From Micractinium sp. NFX-FRZ (Eukaryota; Chlorophyta; Trebouxiophyceae; Chlorellales; Chlorellaceae), in NCBI GenBank assembly GCA_029339195.1, contig JAPTJF010000004.1:248001-312000 (forward strand): DNA of 64,000 nucleotides, in the 5' to 3' direction. Below the pieces are notes generated by a model. That model was not told the origin of the DNA, made no database searches, and saw nothing but the letters and a program-made list of their open reading frames with translations. How positions within the stretch are numbered: position 1 is the stretch's first letter; each line of letters starts with the position of its first letter. The position numbers were made by a program, and so were the translations under genes. Shown here one piece after another: positions 45,304 through 56,209 of this stretch.

Positions 45304-48033
45304 ATGGGTGGCGGGAATGAGAAGAAACGCAGGTACAGCAAGGACGAGCGCGCACCGGTGTCGCGGGGCCAAGGCCCATACTTGAGCAGTCGCGCCCCTT
45401 CCCTGCTCGGCCCAGCCAGACGCGCTGTTGCCTATCGGCATTTGGTTCAGATTCATTGCCGTCCAGAACCAGCCGGGGGGTGCCGCCGGCCGCACACCGC
45501 CCCGCTGCTGGCTAGCCTGCTAGTCAGGATCCCCGCCCCCCCACACCCCGCCCCTGCCCCGCCCCTCCCCCCAGGCGCAAGACGAAGCCTGCTGCTGGGG
45601 GGCCCAAGCGCCCCGCTGGAGCCTACCTCCTCTTCCTCCAAGACTTTCGCAGAGGATTCCTCGAGGTAGGCTCCAGCCATGGGGGAGGGGGCATGCCCTC
45701 AAGCCAGCCGTCCGCCCCGCAGCGCTCGGTCCAAGAGTCGCCGCCTAGACACGGTGAACAACAGAAAAAGCCCCGCTCATCTGGACAACCTTTCTTGTTT
45801 CAAACCCTCACGAAACCTTTGAGAGAACCAAGAATCCACGGCTTTCCCTCCCACCCCTCCACACCGCCCCCTCCCCCGGCAGGCGCGTCCCGGTGTCACC
45901 GTGACGAGCCGGGAGATTGCCAGCGCCTGCGGTGCCGCCTGGCGGGCGCTGGCACGTGACCTGAAGGCGCAATACGAGGCAAAGGCATCTATTGCAAAGG
46001 TGTGAAGGCGGTACTGGGGCTACAGGCGGGGGTGGAAGCAGCAAGGGGCTGCAAGGCTACGGCGGGGAGAGGTGCAAGGGGGCAGGGCTGGTGAGGAAGG
46101 TGTGTGGAAGCCAGAGCATTTATTGGATGGTGCCCCCGGCCAGCAAGTGTCAAGCCTTACTGCATGACACTTGTCAGCGGCCTCTCCTCTCTCTAAAAAG
46201 AGCACAGTGCTCAGGCGTCACTCCACAATGGGGCGATGCACAGAGGGTTCACTCCTCCTGAATCACGCACCTGTGCCCGTTCGCCTCCCTCTGCGCAGGC
46301 CGCCTACGCCGACGCCAAGAAGGAGCATAAGCAGCTGGCAGCTGCCTCGCAGCTCTCAGACGGCACCTCCGCACGGCGTGCCCCCTCGCCCACCAAGCCG
46401 GCCAAACGCCGCAAAGCGGCGGCAGCGGCGGCAGCGGTGGTCCCGGCCGCTCCATCTGTGCCGGCGCCGGGACACGAGGCTGCTGCCCACCCTGCAGCTG
46501 CCACTGCTGCTGCCGCTGCTGCAGCGGTGTTGGCGCCTGGGCTGGCTGGCTTGGAGCGCGCCAATGCAGCCGGCAGCTCAACCGACCTGTCGGCTGCCAC
46601 GCTGCAGGGTGTGCGGCGGGCAGGCAGTCCAGTCGCCACCAGCCCAGCGGGCAGCCCTCCCCCCAGCATGCAGCCCTGGGCCGGCACAGCGGGCGCAGCA
46701 GCTGCAGTTGCGGCCGCCCATGCCAGCGCTGCTCGACTGGGGCTCACGAGCACGCTGGCGCCGGAGACGGAGGGCGCACCTCGGGCGCCCGGCCTGGCCT
46801 CCCCACCCCCAGCAGGCGCGCCCGTGTCTGGCAGCCCTCCTCTGGCAGTGGTGCCGGCGCCTTTCAGCACAGCGCCAGCTGGCACGGCACAGCAGCATGG
46901 CCCCACTGGATTTGGCTGCTTCGTGCAACAGTCCCGGGCCGCTTTCGAGGTGAGCTGTGAGCCGAGCGCCAGGCTTGGGCCGTCATCTGGGTGGGGGACT
47001 GCTAGCCTGGGCAGAGGGACGCTCATTCTTGAGCAGGCGCAAGCTCGGGTAGCTGATGGCGTGCACTCCCTTTCATAGGTCCCCGGTGAGCTGATGCCAC
47101 GTGCCTCCTGCCCTCCCCACCCCTGCCCCTGCCTCTCCCCTGCGCCTCTTGCAGCTGCTGCACCCCCGGTGCCGCCCCGCCCCGCTGCCACAAATCGTGC
47201 TGGGGGCAGGCCAGGCCTGGGCCGCCCTGCACTCCTGGCAGCGCCAGCAGTACGCGTCTTACCAGGCGCAGGTCAGTATGCGGCCAGCTACGTCAGCAGT
47301 ACGCTGGCAGCACATCGCCCGCTAGGGCAGGTCTGTGAGCTGTGTGCAGTGTGGCACAGCCAGCACCCCAGGGGGTGGCAGGCAGGCAATTCGACTGGCT
47401 GGCTAGTTCAGTCTCTGACTGACCGAACTGGGGCTGGTGGTGGGCAGGCAGTGTCGGCTGGATGGCACGCTACTTGAATGGCGGGCAGGCTGGCTGCCCT
47501 TGGCTGACTCTGCCCTCAGCAGCTTCCCTGCCAGCTCAGCATCTGATCACCCCCTTGCCCTTGCCCTCCCCCCTGCTCCTGCCCTGCAGCTGCAGGCAGG
47601 CAACCCTGCACTGGGCATGCACGACTTGCTGCCAGAGCTGGACCGCCACATTATGAGCCTGGCAGCCGCAGCTGTGCACCCAACCGCTGCCGGAGCTGTA
47701 GCGGCGGCGCATGCTGCGAAGGACGGGCGGCTGCTGGAGCAGCTGCTTGCATCAGACGCCGGGCCGCCCCCGGTGTTCCGCTCGCCGGGCGACGTGCCGC
47801 CTGCTGTGCACGGCGTGGCTGCTGCTGCTGCGCACTTGGCTTGGGGCGGCGCTGTGGACGGTGGCGGGCCGCCGCCGCCGCCGCTGGTGCGCCTGCCGGA
47901 TGGTGCGTCGGGCCACGGCGCCGCCGGTCCCGGCGCTGCTGGGCAGATCCCTTGCAGCCTGCATGCTGAGGGGCAGAGCGACAGCAGGGGGGAAGCCTGG
48001 GATGTGGCACTGGGTCTGTCCCCTTTTGCCTAG
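45304..48033 (+). CDS. HMG-box protein
   Basis: HMG-box proteins bend DNA in chromatin. Exons are 45304-45332, 45575-45665, 45883-45999, 46299-46949, 47155-47271 and 47590-48033 (482 aa). The box spans about residues 19-92: GGPKRPAGAYLLFLQDFR, then TSREIASACGAAWRALARDL and AQYEAKASIAKAAYADAKKE, with the canonical Pro, aromatic, Trp and Tyr positions. A basic patch follows (PTKPAKRRKAA). The long middle is Ala/Pro/Ser-rich low complexity. Exon 5 (PQIVLGAGQAWAALHSWQRQ, then QQYASYQAQ) looks like a degenerate second HMG half. The rest has no recognised domain. It lies in tandem behind the kinesin-2 gene, 259 bases after its stop. The 5' splice site of exon 2 sits in a perfect hairpin (see findings). 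Confidence 0.78.
45615..45677. repeat. 15-bp perfect inverted repeat over the exon 2 donor of the HMG gene
   Basis: GCTGGAGCCTACCTC (45615-45629) is the exact reverse complement of GAGGTAGGCTCCAGC (45663-45677). The loop is 33 bases. The GT donor (45666-45667) lies inside the right arm. Confidence 0.95.
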
Positions 48034-49152
48034 CTGTTTGTTGTTGACTGGGCTTACAGATGAACACAGTCCCAATGTCCCTTCCACACTTCCATAATGG
48101 CGGGGGTGGCGCTGATTACAGAATAATGGGGCAGGCGGTGCATCCCCCGCCCCTCCCCCGCCCCGCATGGGCCTCTCTCGCGTACTGCACAAGTGCACAC
48201 AACACGTTTTGTACTTCACCATCGACACCCAGCATTTTTGCCTGTGCCACTATGGACACAGCCCCTCGCCGCTAAATATTGGCCTAATATCCACCCTCGC
48301 TTGCTTGTGCTGTGCCGACATATGCCTTCCCTGCCAATCCAAACTCATAAACCTTTCCAGCAACTTCATTTCCCTCTTCAAATACCCCACCCCTTCTTTT
48401 ATCGCAACTTTCGTCTCATGCACCCCGAAACGACATTGTGGCCTGGGGCTGACATGACACCCAAGCTCATTATGAAACCCTCAGCAGGCACAGCAGGCCG
48501 GGCCCAGCAGGCCCAGCACACCGGGCATGTGTCATCAGGGACGGCAGCGCTAGCCGCAGCACACCCCTGCTCCCAACAACACTCCTGGAAGTGCTGTCAT
48601 GCTTGCGCATCTCACCAGGCACGAGCATTACAAATGGGGACTTTGGCGCACTAGCTAGCGGCAAGGGGCGTGCACTTACTGTATGCATGCATGTGGTGAA
48701 GCCGCGCAGCGTGCCCGCCAATATGCATGCATGCACTGCGCGCACACGCGCTTTGCACCCCAGCGGGCGCCAGATAACTACATTCACCAGGCTGGAGCGC
48801 TCCTTTCTAGGCGGGTCGGGGCGTGGCCAATCATAAAAGGGTTGGTTTGAAAATAGAAGTTGATTGATTGCGCTCCACATACAGCTGTGGGCAGTTCTTG
48901 AGAGGGTAAGGGAGTGCAAGGGCGGCGTACAGGAGCGGCAGTACCAGTAGTTTTGACGGGTAAGGGGTGGGGAAGAGAGGGGGGATGGCAGAAATGCCAG
49001 GGTTTGAAGGGGCGGGCGGGTGTGTGATGGGTGGGAAGCTCATGCCTCGTGCTGCAACGTGAAACAGGAGAGAGGATGTGCTGGGTTGGCGAGGCAACTG
49101 AAGGCAGAGTAGGGGGCTACATGGGGGTGGACAGTTGGGGGAGGCGCTGATG
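48034..49152. other. Convergent spacer between HMG-box and subtilase B genes
   Basis: About 1.1 kb without a supported exon. It is AT-richer than the genes around 48190-48480 and 48830-48900, and has repeated TGCATGCATG palindromes near 48683-48692 and 48722-48735. It presumably holds the two 3' UTRs. Confidence 0.4.
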
Positions 49153-52100
49153 TCAGCTTTCTGCGGGTCCGAGCGTCACCTGCTCCTCTGCAGCAGCTTT
49201 CTTGGGCCTTGGCTTGGGCACGGGAGACGGCGGACGCGGCGACGGAGCCCTTTTGGGCGGCGGTCGCGACGCCTTTGGCGGCGGCGGGCTGCGCTTGGGC
49301 GGAGGCGGGCTGCGCTTGGGTGGTGGCGGGCTGCGCTTGGGCGGCGGCGGGCTGGGTTTGGGCGGCGGCGGGCTGGGCCTGGGCGGCGGCGGGCTCGGCG
49401 TGGGTGGCGGCGGGCTGGGTGAAGGGGCGGGTGGAGGTCGTGTGGGCGGCGGCGGCCGTGGCGGCCTGGGCGGCGGTGGCTGGGGTGGGGGTAGAAATGG
49501 AGGCCTGAAAAAGGTTGGGGCGAGCGCCCGCGGCGGTGGCGCCAACCTAACTGAACCCGGCTGCAGCAGGGCCACAGAGGAAGGGGAGGGGTGCTTGTGA
49601 GGCCGAGGCCTCTTGGGGGGGGAGGGAGGAGGGGAGGCACGCAGCGCCGGTGCACGCCAGCAACGCACGGAGCCAATCCTGCCGCCCGCCACCTGCGGCA
49701 GCTGCATGCGCACAGCCAAGCAATGGGGTGCACATGCATGCAGCGGCTACGTAGGGTGGTGCAGTTGCGTGCGTGCGCCCGCTGTTGTGCATGGTGCAGC
49801 GCTTGGTGCGCCCCCCTCCCGACCCCTTTGGCAGCCAGCGGGGCTCACCGCCTGTGGTGGCGGGGCGGGCGGGCGCGGCCGGGGCGGCGGCGGCGACGGC
49901 AGGTACAGCAGATCCAGCCGCACCCCCGCCATGTCTGGCGGCAGCCGCACAAAGGAAGTTGGGAAGGCCGCATTCAGCGCGTTGTACACATTCAGCCGCC
50001 GGCCCCTCTCCACGTACTGCTGCCCATCGGGCAGGCTGGTGCCCAGGGCTGGCATGATGTCTGCCCCACTCAGCAGCGCAGCGCGCACGTCGCTGAGGGT
50101 GAGGGGGGAGCCGGCGGGGCGGGCAGACCACAGCAGGCCCGCCGCGCCGCCCACTAGGGCGGCGGCAATGGAGGTGCCGTCAACCTCGTGATATTCGGCT
50201 GCACGCATGTGGCGGGTGGGGTAACGGCACGCGACACGGATGGTGAGGAGGTCTACTGGTGGGATGCCAGGAGGGGCGGGTTCCAACCAAAGGTGTTCAA
50301 GTCGGTACTGGTGGGAGGGGCATGCCCTGCCAGATGCGTCGGGTCACATCTGGCAGGTCGGGTTGGAGTCAACCACCATAGCGTGTGGTAGACACACCTT
50401 CACCTGTTGCCAACGAAGCGGGTGGGGCACCCCGGCGCATGGCGCCAAGCATGCTTCAAGCAGGGCACAAGGGGTGGCAGCGGGGTACTGCTGCCATGGT
50501 GCCGCTCTGCTCGCCTCTGGGTGGCATGCCCGCAGCTCCCTGCCCTCACCGCTCTCGAGGCCCTCCCTGCCCTTCCTCCTCATGCCTGCCCCGCCCGCAC
50601 TCACAGGGAGCAATGGGGTTCGCCCGCCGCTTCACCGTCAGCACAGCACGCGCCGGGGCGGCGATGTTGACCCAGCGTGAGCCGTAGTTTGAGCCCTTGG
50701 CGTCGGCGCCCGGCACGCCCGCATCTGTGTTTGGGTTTGGCCCGTCGGTGGCGTCCCACAGCTCGTCTTGCAGGTCTGCGGGGCAGGCAGGCGGGCGGGC
50801 AGGGAGTGGAGCAGGGAATCAGGAGGCACATGTAAGGTTGGGAGGCACAAGAAGCGGGCGGGCAGGCAGGCAGGCGGGCGGGCAGGAAAGGGTGAAGGCA
50901 GCGAGGCGAGGTGAGGTAGGGACGCGCAAGGGAACGGGCAGGGAGGCAAGCGGGCAAGCCGGGCAGGCAAGGCAGGCAGGCATATTGAATGCGCCTGCTC
51001 AGTCTCCAGCTGCCCACCCGCTTGCTTGCTGTTGCGCGGGGGCCGCCACCTACCACCAGCAGTATGCGCGCCCTGCTCTGCCTGCTGTGCCTGCTGCGCA
51101 CCTGAGCCTGCCACCACCAGCATGTTCCTCTCTCCCAGCTGAGCGGGCATCCAGAAGAAGGCGGAGGGGGTGCTGGCCTGCGGCACCAGCTGCCGCCCCT
51201 GGTTGCCCGCCGCCGTCACAAACAGGTGGGACGCGCCCCACTGCTGCAGCCGGGACTTGATGCCGGAGAAGGCCAAGGCGTAGGTGTTGCTGGGGCTGGG
51301 GGCGCCCACATTCCAGGTGGCGTTGCCAATGTCTGCGCCCCACGAGTTGACTGCACAGCAGGGGTGGGAGGGGCAGGTGGAGGGGTCACAGGTGGGGAGG
51401 GAGGGCGCAGCCAAGGGGGAAGGCTGCGGAGAGAGCGGGCGGGAGGATGGGGAGATGGGAGGAGGGGGCCATGAGAGGAGGGGGCTATGAGAGGAGGGGG
51501 CGAGCTGGGGGGGGGCACACGCTGCATGCCGCGTTTGGAAAGGCTTGGTGCCAGCAGCCTCGATTGGTCTGCCCAACACTGGCGCTGCCGTGTGGGCGGG
51601 GGCAGGCGGGGACAAGGGGACTGCGGCCAGCACAGCCAGGCTCTGTGGGCTGGCACCCCTGGCCACGTGCCGCACGGCGCGGCGCCTTGCTGGCAGCCCC
51701 ACACTCAAGGAAGCTCTCCCCCCCTACTTATCCTGCCCACAGTCTGCCCTTCCTCACCCGTGATTCGTGCCCCGCGGCTGTGGCACCAGTCCAGGCAGAA
51801 CAGCGCGTCGCTGGTGAAACCGTAGCCGCCAAACATGAACTTACAAAAGTACAGCTGCACCTGCAAACCGAGAAGGTGAGCCATGGAGCAAGGGGCGGCG
51901 GTGAACGCACGAAAAGAAGAGACCTTTGCGCACTGCGCGTGTGCAGCTAGCTCACCTGGCTGGTAACAAGGAGTGGCAGACACAGAGGTTGAAGAGTGCA
52001 CAGCTAGCGCGATGCGACTGACGTGTTCGCGGTTCATAGTCCATAGGGTTTAGGGTTTAGGGTTTTACCCCCCACCCCCTAATCCATAGTTCATAGTTCA

Positions 52101-53836
52101 TGGTTCTCAAGAGTCCTCCCTCTGCCACCCCTCCCTCCAGCCCCCTCCATACCACCCCTCACTCACGCTGCCGTACATGACGCCCGCCAGCCCCCTGCCG
52201 TTGAGTGGCGCCGCAATCACGCCCGCCATGCTCGTCCCATGCCCGCTGTCGTCCCGGGCGGCCGCCGCACCAAAGGAGCCCAGGTCGTTGCGGTACGCTG
52301 CAAAGCGCGTCTGCCGGTCGTCGGTGCCGGCAGGCTCATTAAAGATGCTCCTCCCCCCAACCTTGAACTCCTCGTGGTCCTTGTCAATCCCAGAGTCTGA
52401 AAGAGGGCGGGGGGCAATGCGGGCGTGGGGCATGGGGCGTAGGTGGTTGTGTGTGCATGTGTGCGTGCGTGCGTCGGTTATAGGGCCTCCTCACTGCTCA
52501 GAGCATGAGAGATTTTCTGGGTGCTTGTTCCATTTGGGGCCTGGTTGATGGGCGGGGGGGCGGGGGCACGGAAAGGGATCGCGAGCACAAAGCGGCAGCA
52601 CGTTGGGGCGACATGCCCCGGCGGCATGCAAACTGGCTCCCCTCCCACCACGTCAACCTCCATGCACAGCACGCTGGGCGACCTGGGCTTGCGCAGCCAG
52701 TGGAAGCACAACACTGGGCGCACATACGCTGCAAGCCTTTGGTGCAAGCACGAATAATGCAAGCACCTATGGTGCACGCACGTATGCTGCAAGCACAAGG
52801 CTGGGCGCACCTATGATGCAGACCTTGGTGGCATCGCTGCCCTGGACGCCGCACGACCACGCCACGCACGCGCTGATGCGCTCCAGCGCCCAGTGCCCCC
52901 GCGACTGCATCACCGGCTCGTTGGGCCAGTTGAAAGCCCAGCTCTCGCCGTCCCCACAGGGAGGGTCGCCGGTGCGCACTCCAGGGACAACGGCGGCGGC
53001 GCGCGCCGCCGCTTCGGCAGCCGCAGCGGTGCAGTTTGTGCCAGCGGGGCAGCCACTGGTGCCGGCGCTGCGGGTGCCGCCACTGGGGCTGGGCGCAGCG
53101 GCGGCTGAGAAGGTGGAGGTGACGCGTACATTGGGGATCACGGCTTCGACGCCTGCAGGGTAGGGGAGGGCGAGAGGCACTGCCAAAGTGTAATTGGGCT
53201 GCAAGCATGGCTGGCGGGCCGGGCGGACGTCACAGCGACGGCACGGCACGGGATCCCGCAACGGCAAGCACAGCGCCCTGCAGTGTGTGCCCCGGTCGCA
53301 TACTCGGATTGGCAACGGCCTGCTGCATCATCCATGCACGTCCCACGTCCTGGTGCGGCCGCCCGCCCTCCCTTCCCGCCATGCACCTGCCAGCTTCTGT
53401 AGCCGCACCAGCCCTTGCTGCAACGACTCGCCCGGCCTCAACGGCACCGTGGCCGCGGAGCCACCCGTTGCCAGTGGCACTGGAGTAGCGCCCAGGCTGC
53501 TTGCAGTGGCTGCTGTCACGCCATAACCCGGGCGGAAGATGACGAAGAGCTTGTCTGTCACCAGAGGATCGGGAGGTTCGGAAACTCCCGGCGCCGTCGC
53601 AGCCGCCGCCTGCGGCAGCTGCGGCGGAAGGCGGCGCGGCAGCTACCGCCCTTCAGGATTGCAGTGGGAGGCCTTCGCGGCGGGTTCACATGCTCTTGCC
53701 AACCAGCAGTGGGCTCAGCGCGCAGCAGGGGCCGCTCCGGACGCACCTGGAGGCAGGCGACAGCGAGCAGCAGAGCCAGGCCGGCTTGCCGGCCGTCTAT
53801 GCGCTGCGGCGGCCTTCTGCTTGAGCTTGGGCTCAT
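49153..53836 (-). CDS. Subtilase B: secreted subtilisin-like protease with SPPPPK tail
   Basis: Exons on the minus strand are 53836-53747, 53618-53387, 53152-52811, 52396-52167, 51860-51758, 51350-51102, 50775-50605, 50198-49849 and 49560-49153 (724 aa). The signal peptide ends in GLALLLAVACLQ. The prodomain-like stretch LFVIFRPGYGV matches subtilase A. The triad is Asp222 (DSGIDKDHEEF), His274 (SGHGTSMAGVIAA) and Ser482 (DGTSIAAALVGGAAGLLWS), with Asn382 in TAAGNQGR. The C-terminus is a Pro-rich domain of repeated SPPPPK/R units, then a basic and acidic end, without the Cys-rich module of subtilase A. It lies about 10 kb away in opposite orientation to subtilase A, and all eight shared introns have the same phase (0,1,1,0,1,1,1,0), so the two are recent or conserved paralogues. 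Substrate is unknown; wall remodelling or hatching is a plausible but unproven role. Confidence 0.86.
50776..50985. repeat. GGCAGGCGGGC-type low-complexity repeat in subtilase B intron 6
   Basis: A purine-rich degenerate array of GGCAGG, GGCGGGC and GGCAAG units fills most of the first 210 bases next to the exon 7 acceptor. Confidence 0.7.
52044..52066. repeat. Interstitial plant-type telomere repeat (TTTAGGG) in subtilase B intron 4
   Basis: Three consecutive AGGGTTT units (TTTAGGG register) followed by TTTACCC. The motif is the plant and Chlorella telomere unit, here inside an intron. Confidence 0.85.
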
Positions 53837-55057
53837 CACCGCAGCTCTAGCCGCTGCTGAAGAGAGGCAGAGAGATACATCCCAACCATAGTCATACCAG
53901 CAACCTGTTGACTCGCACCGAACGAGGCAGGCACGCTTTTGGAAGCATGTGACATAAAATGTGCGAGAGCAGCACAGGAAACTTCAGCCAGCACAGCTCC
54001 GTGGCTCCACTCGTACGGAGCGCTAGGTGGGAAGTTGCGGAAACTAGCAGGTTTGAGTCGTTTGGAGCACCTGGCGGGACTAGCGTCGGGATTCGGTGCG
54101 GGGAGGGCTTGTCAAAGGCCGCGTGCTGGCCAGCAGGCCTGTGCCGCTCGGTGCCCGTCCAGGTGCTGCCGCCCGGCGGCCACCGCCCGCTGGCCAAACA
54201 CCAGTCAGGTGGTGCAAGGAAACAGAGGCAAGGTGGGCCCCCCCTTGCAGCCGGCCAGAGGCCTGTGCCATTATTGCATGCATGGCTGCAGTGTGACACG
54301 TGCAGCAGGCACACTGCATCTCCCGGAGAGGGCGGCCCCAGGCCAGCACCTGGAGCGAGCCACTTACAAGCAGCGGCAGGCCGGGCCGCCCCCTACGCGC
54401 GAGTGCCAGGCGGAGGCGGGAGGGCCGGCACCTCTCGTGTAGCCCGCGCGTCTCGTTTCTCTGAGCCGGTATACCTGTCTTTGCTTTGCACCCACACCCA
54501 TGCGCAAGGCAGTTCATGTGTGTCCCGGGGCCCTCTTTCTCCGATTGGCCCGTCCCAGGAACCTCCCCTCAGCCTAACCCTCCCCCTGTTGTCGAAGCAG
54601 CCATTATGGATGCCGACGATTTGACGGCTCCCTGTAGCCTGGTTCCGGCTTTCGATTGAAGTGAGCAGGGATGAAAAGGGGACAGGGATGAGTAACATAG
54701 TTGCATGGCAATGCCGTCGGCGAGCTGGCAGGAAGCGGGCAGTGACTTGAGCACGGTGCACTGTGGTATGAGTTCAGTATAAGGCGCAAAGTAGGCCCGC
54801 TGGATGCGCAACAGATTCACAGGAATTGTGGCAGTGTAGGGCCGCAGCATGGAGCTGCCAGGGAGGCGAGCGGACACACCTCCACCCACACACTGCCAAG
54901 AGTGTGCGGGACCGTGCCATACTTCGGGAGTCCCGGGGGTCACATTGGCTTTCCACCAAGTGCACTACAAATGCCGTGCCACACCCCAGTCTACATTTCG
55001 CCCGACAATCTGCGGCCCAGAGTCCTCCCTCTCCTCCCTGCACACAGCACCGCCGCA
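53837..55057. promoter_or_regulatory. Divergent 5' region of subtilase B and secreted Cys/Asp protein
   Basis: A 1.2-kb stretch between opposite start codons. A TATA-like GTATAAGG lies at 54777-54784, about 275 bases before the plus-strand ATG. No supported exon is seen. Confidence 0.4.
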
Positions 55058-56209
55058 ATGTCCCACCCAAGCACCCGCCTGGCTGCTCTCCTCCTCCTGT
55101 GCCTCCTGGCCACTGCCCACTTCGCCCGCGCCGACCTCGACTCCGACCTCGAGTGAGTGGTCGAGATTACATTGTAGGACGAGAGGTTGGGGGGAGGCCG
55201 ATGTAGCATCGCTGATTGCCTCGAAGGCCGAGAGGCACAGCCTGTAGGCACTCGGGTGTGAACCTTGCGCCCCCCCGCAGCACTTTTGCCAGTCTTACCC
55301 CCGTCCCACGGCCGTCCCTGCCTCGCTCTCCTCCCCCCCCCCCCCTGCTGTACAGCGACGAGTGAGTGCGCCACGAGTGCGGCATGGGAGAGGGTGCAGC
55401 TTGCGTGCTCTGCAACAGCGCTGCCCGCACCGCCAGGCCGGTCCCAGGGATGGGCCTGGCCCGCTGGCAAGCCATTGGTACACAGCCCGCCCACTGGCCA
55501 GCCATCAGCACACAGCCACTTGCTTTCTGCATGCCAATCCTGTGTGCACATGCCCCCCACTCGGTGCCACACAGTGACGACATCCGCTCGGCCGCTGCGC
55601 TGGCCACGGGAGGGTGCTCTGTGGTGAGTGTGTGCAGGGAGGGGCCCTTGCAGGGGCACCTGCCAGCTGTGGAATAGCCTCCAAGACAATTGTTTGCCAA
55701 GTCCATGTCTCCTACCGCAGGTTCGCGCACCAGCCACTGTTCCCAGGGATGGCGGCAGCCGCCTCCCGCTGTGCAGCACGCCATGGCATAGGACAGTATG
55801 GCTCGGGCTGACCCCCCCAATGTTGTTGCCACACACTGGCTGCAGGGGAGGGTGACGGACGCGGAGGTTGTGGCCTGTGCATTGGCCTCCGGTACCGGCT
55901 GCGCTGACGCCTGCAAGTCGCTGCTCGACAAGGTGGGAGGGTGGGTTGAGTGGGGCGGGAGCGTGTGCACAGCGAGGGGAGGGAGGCGGAGGGGTGCCCC
56001 AAAGGGCAGGGGGGAAGGTCCACTCATCCCCCCAGTTCCCCAGCCGGGCGTCCCCAGTGGTCTTACGTAGTTAAATGTTGCACTGCCCGCCGCTGCAGGT
56101 GGGAGGCAAGGCCTGCGCCGAGAGCCTGATCCTGCTGGCCGATGATGACGGCGATGACGCCGATGATGACGACGTCAGGCAGCTGCGCGCCGCTGTCAAC
56201 AGGTGCTGA
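55058..56209 (+). CDS. Small secreted Cys-rich, Asp-tailed protein of unknown function
   Basis: Exons are 55058-55152, 55575-55623, 55846-55932 and 56099-56209, giving 113 aa in phase. Residues 1-26 form a clear signal peptide (LAALLLLCLLATAHFARA). The mature part has six Cys: GGCSV, VACALASGTGCADACK, GKACAES and a C-terminal Cys. That even number suits disulfides. A run of nine Asp among Gly/Ala (DDDGDDADDDD) near the end could bind calcium. I do not recognise a family. The intron after exon 1 contains a six-base CGACGA flanked by CAG and GTGAGT, which could be a micro-exon in frame (adding Asp-Asp) but more likely is a junction echo. It is divergent from subtilase B. Confidence 0.6.
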
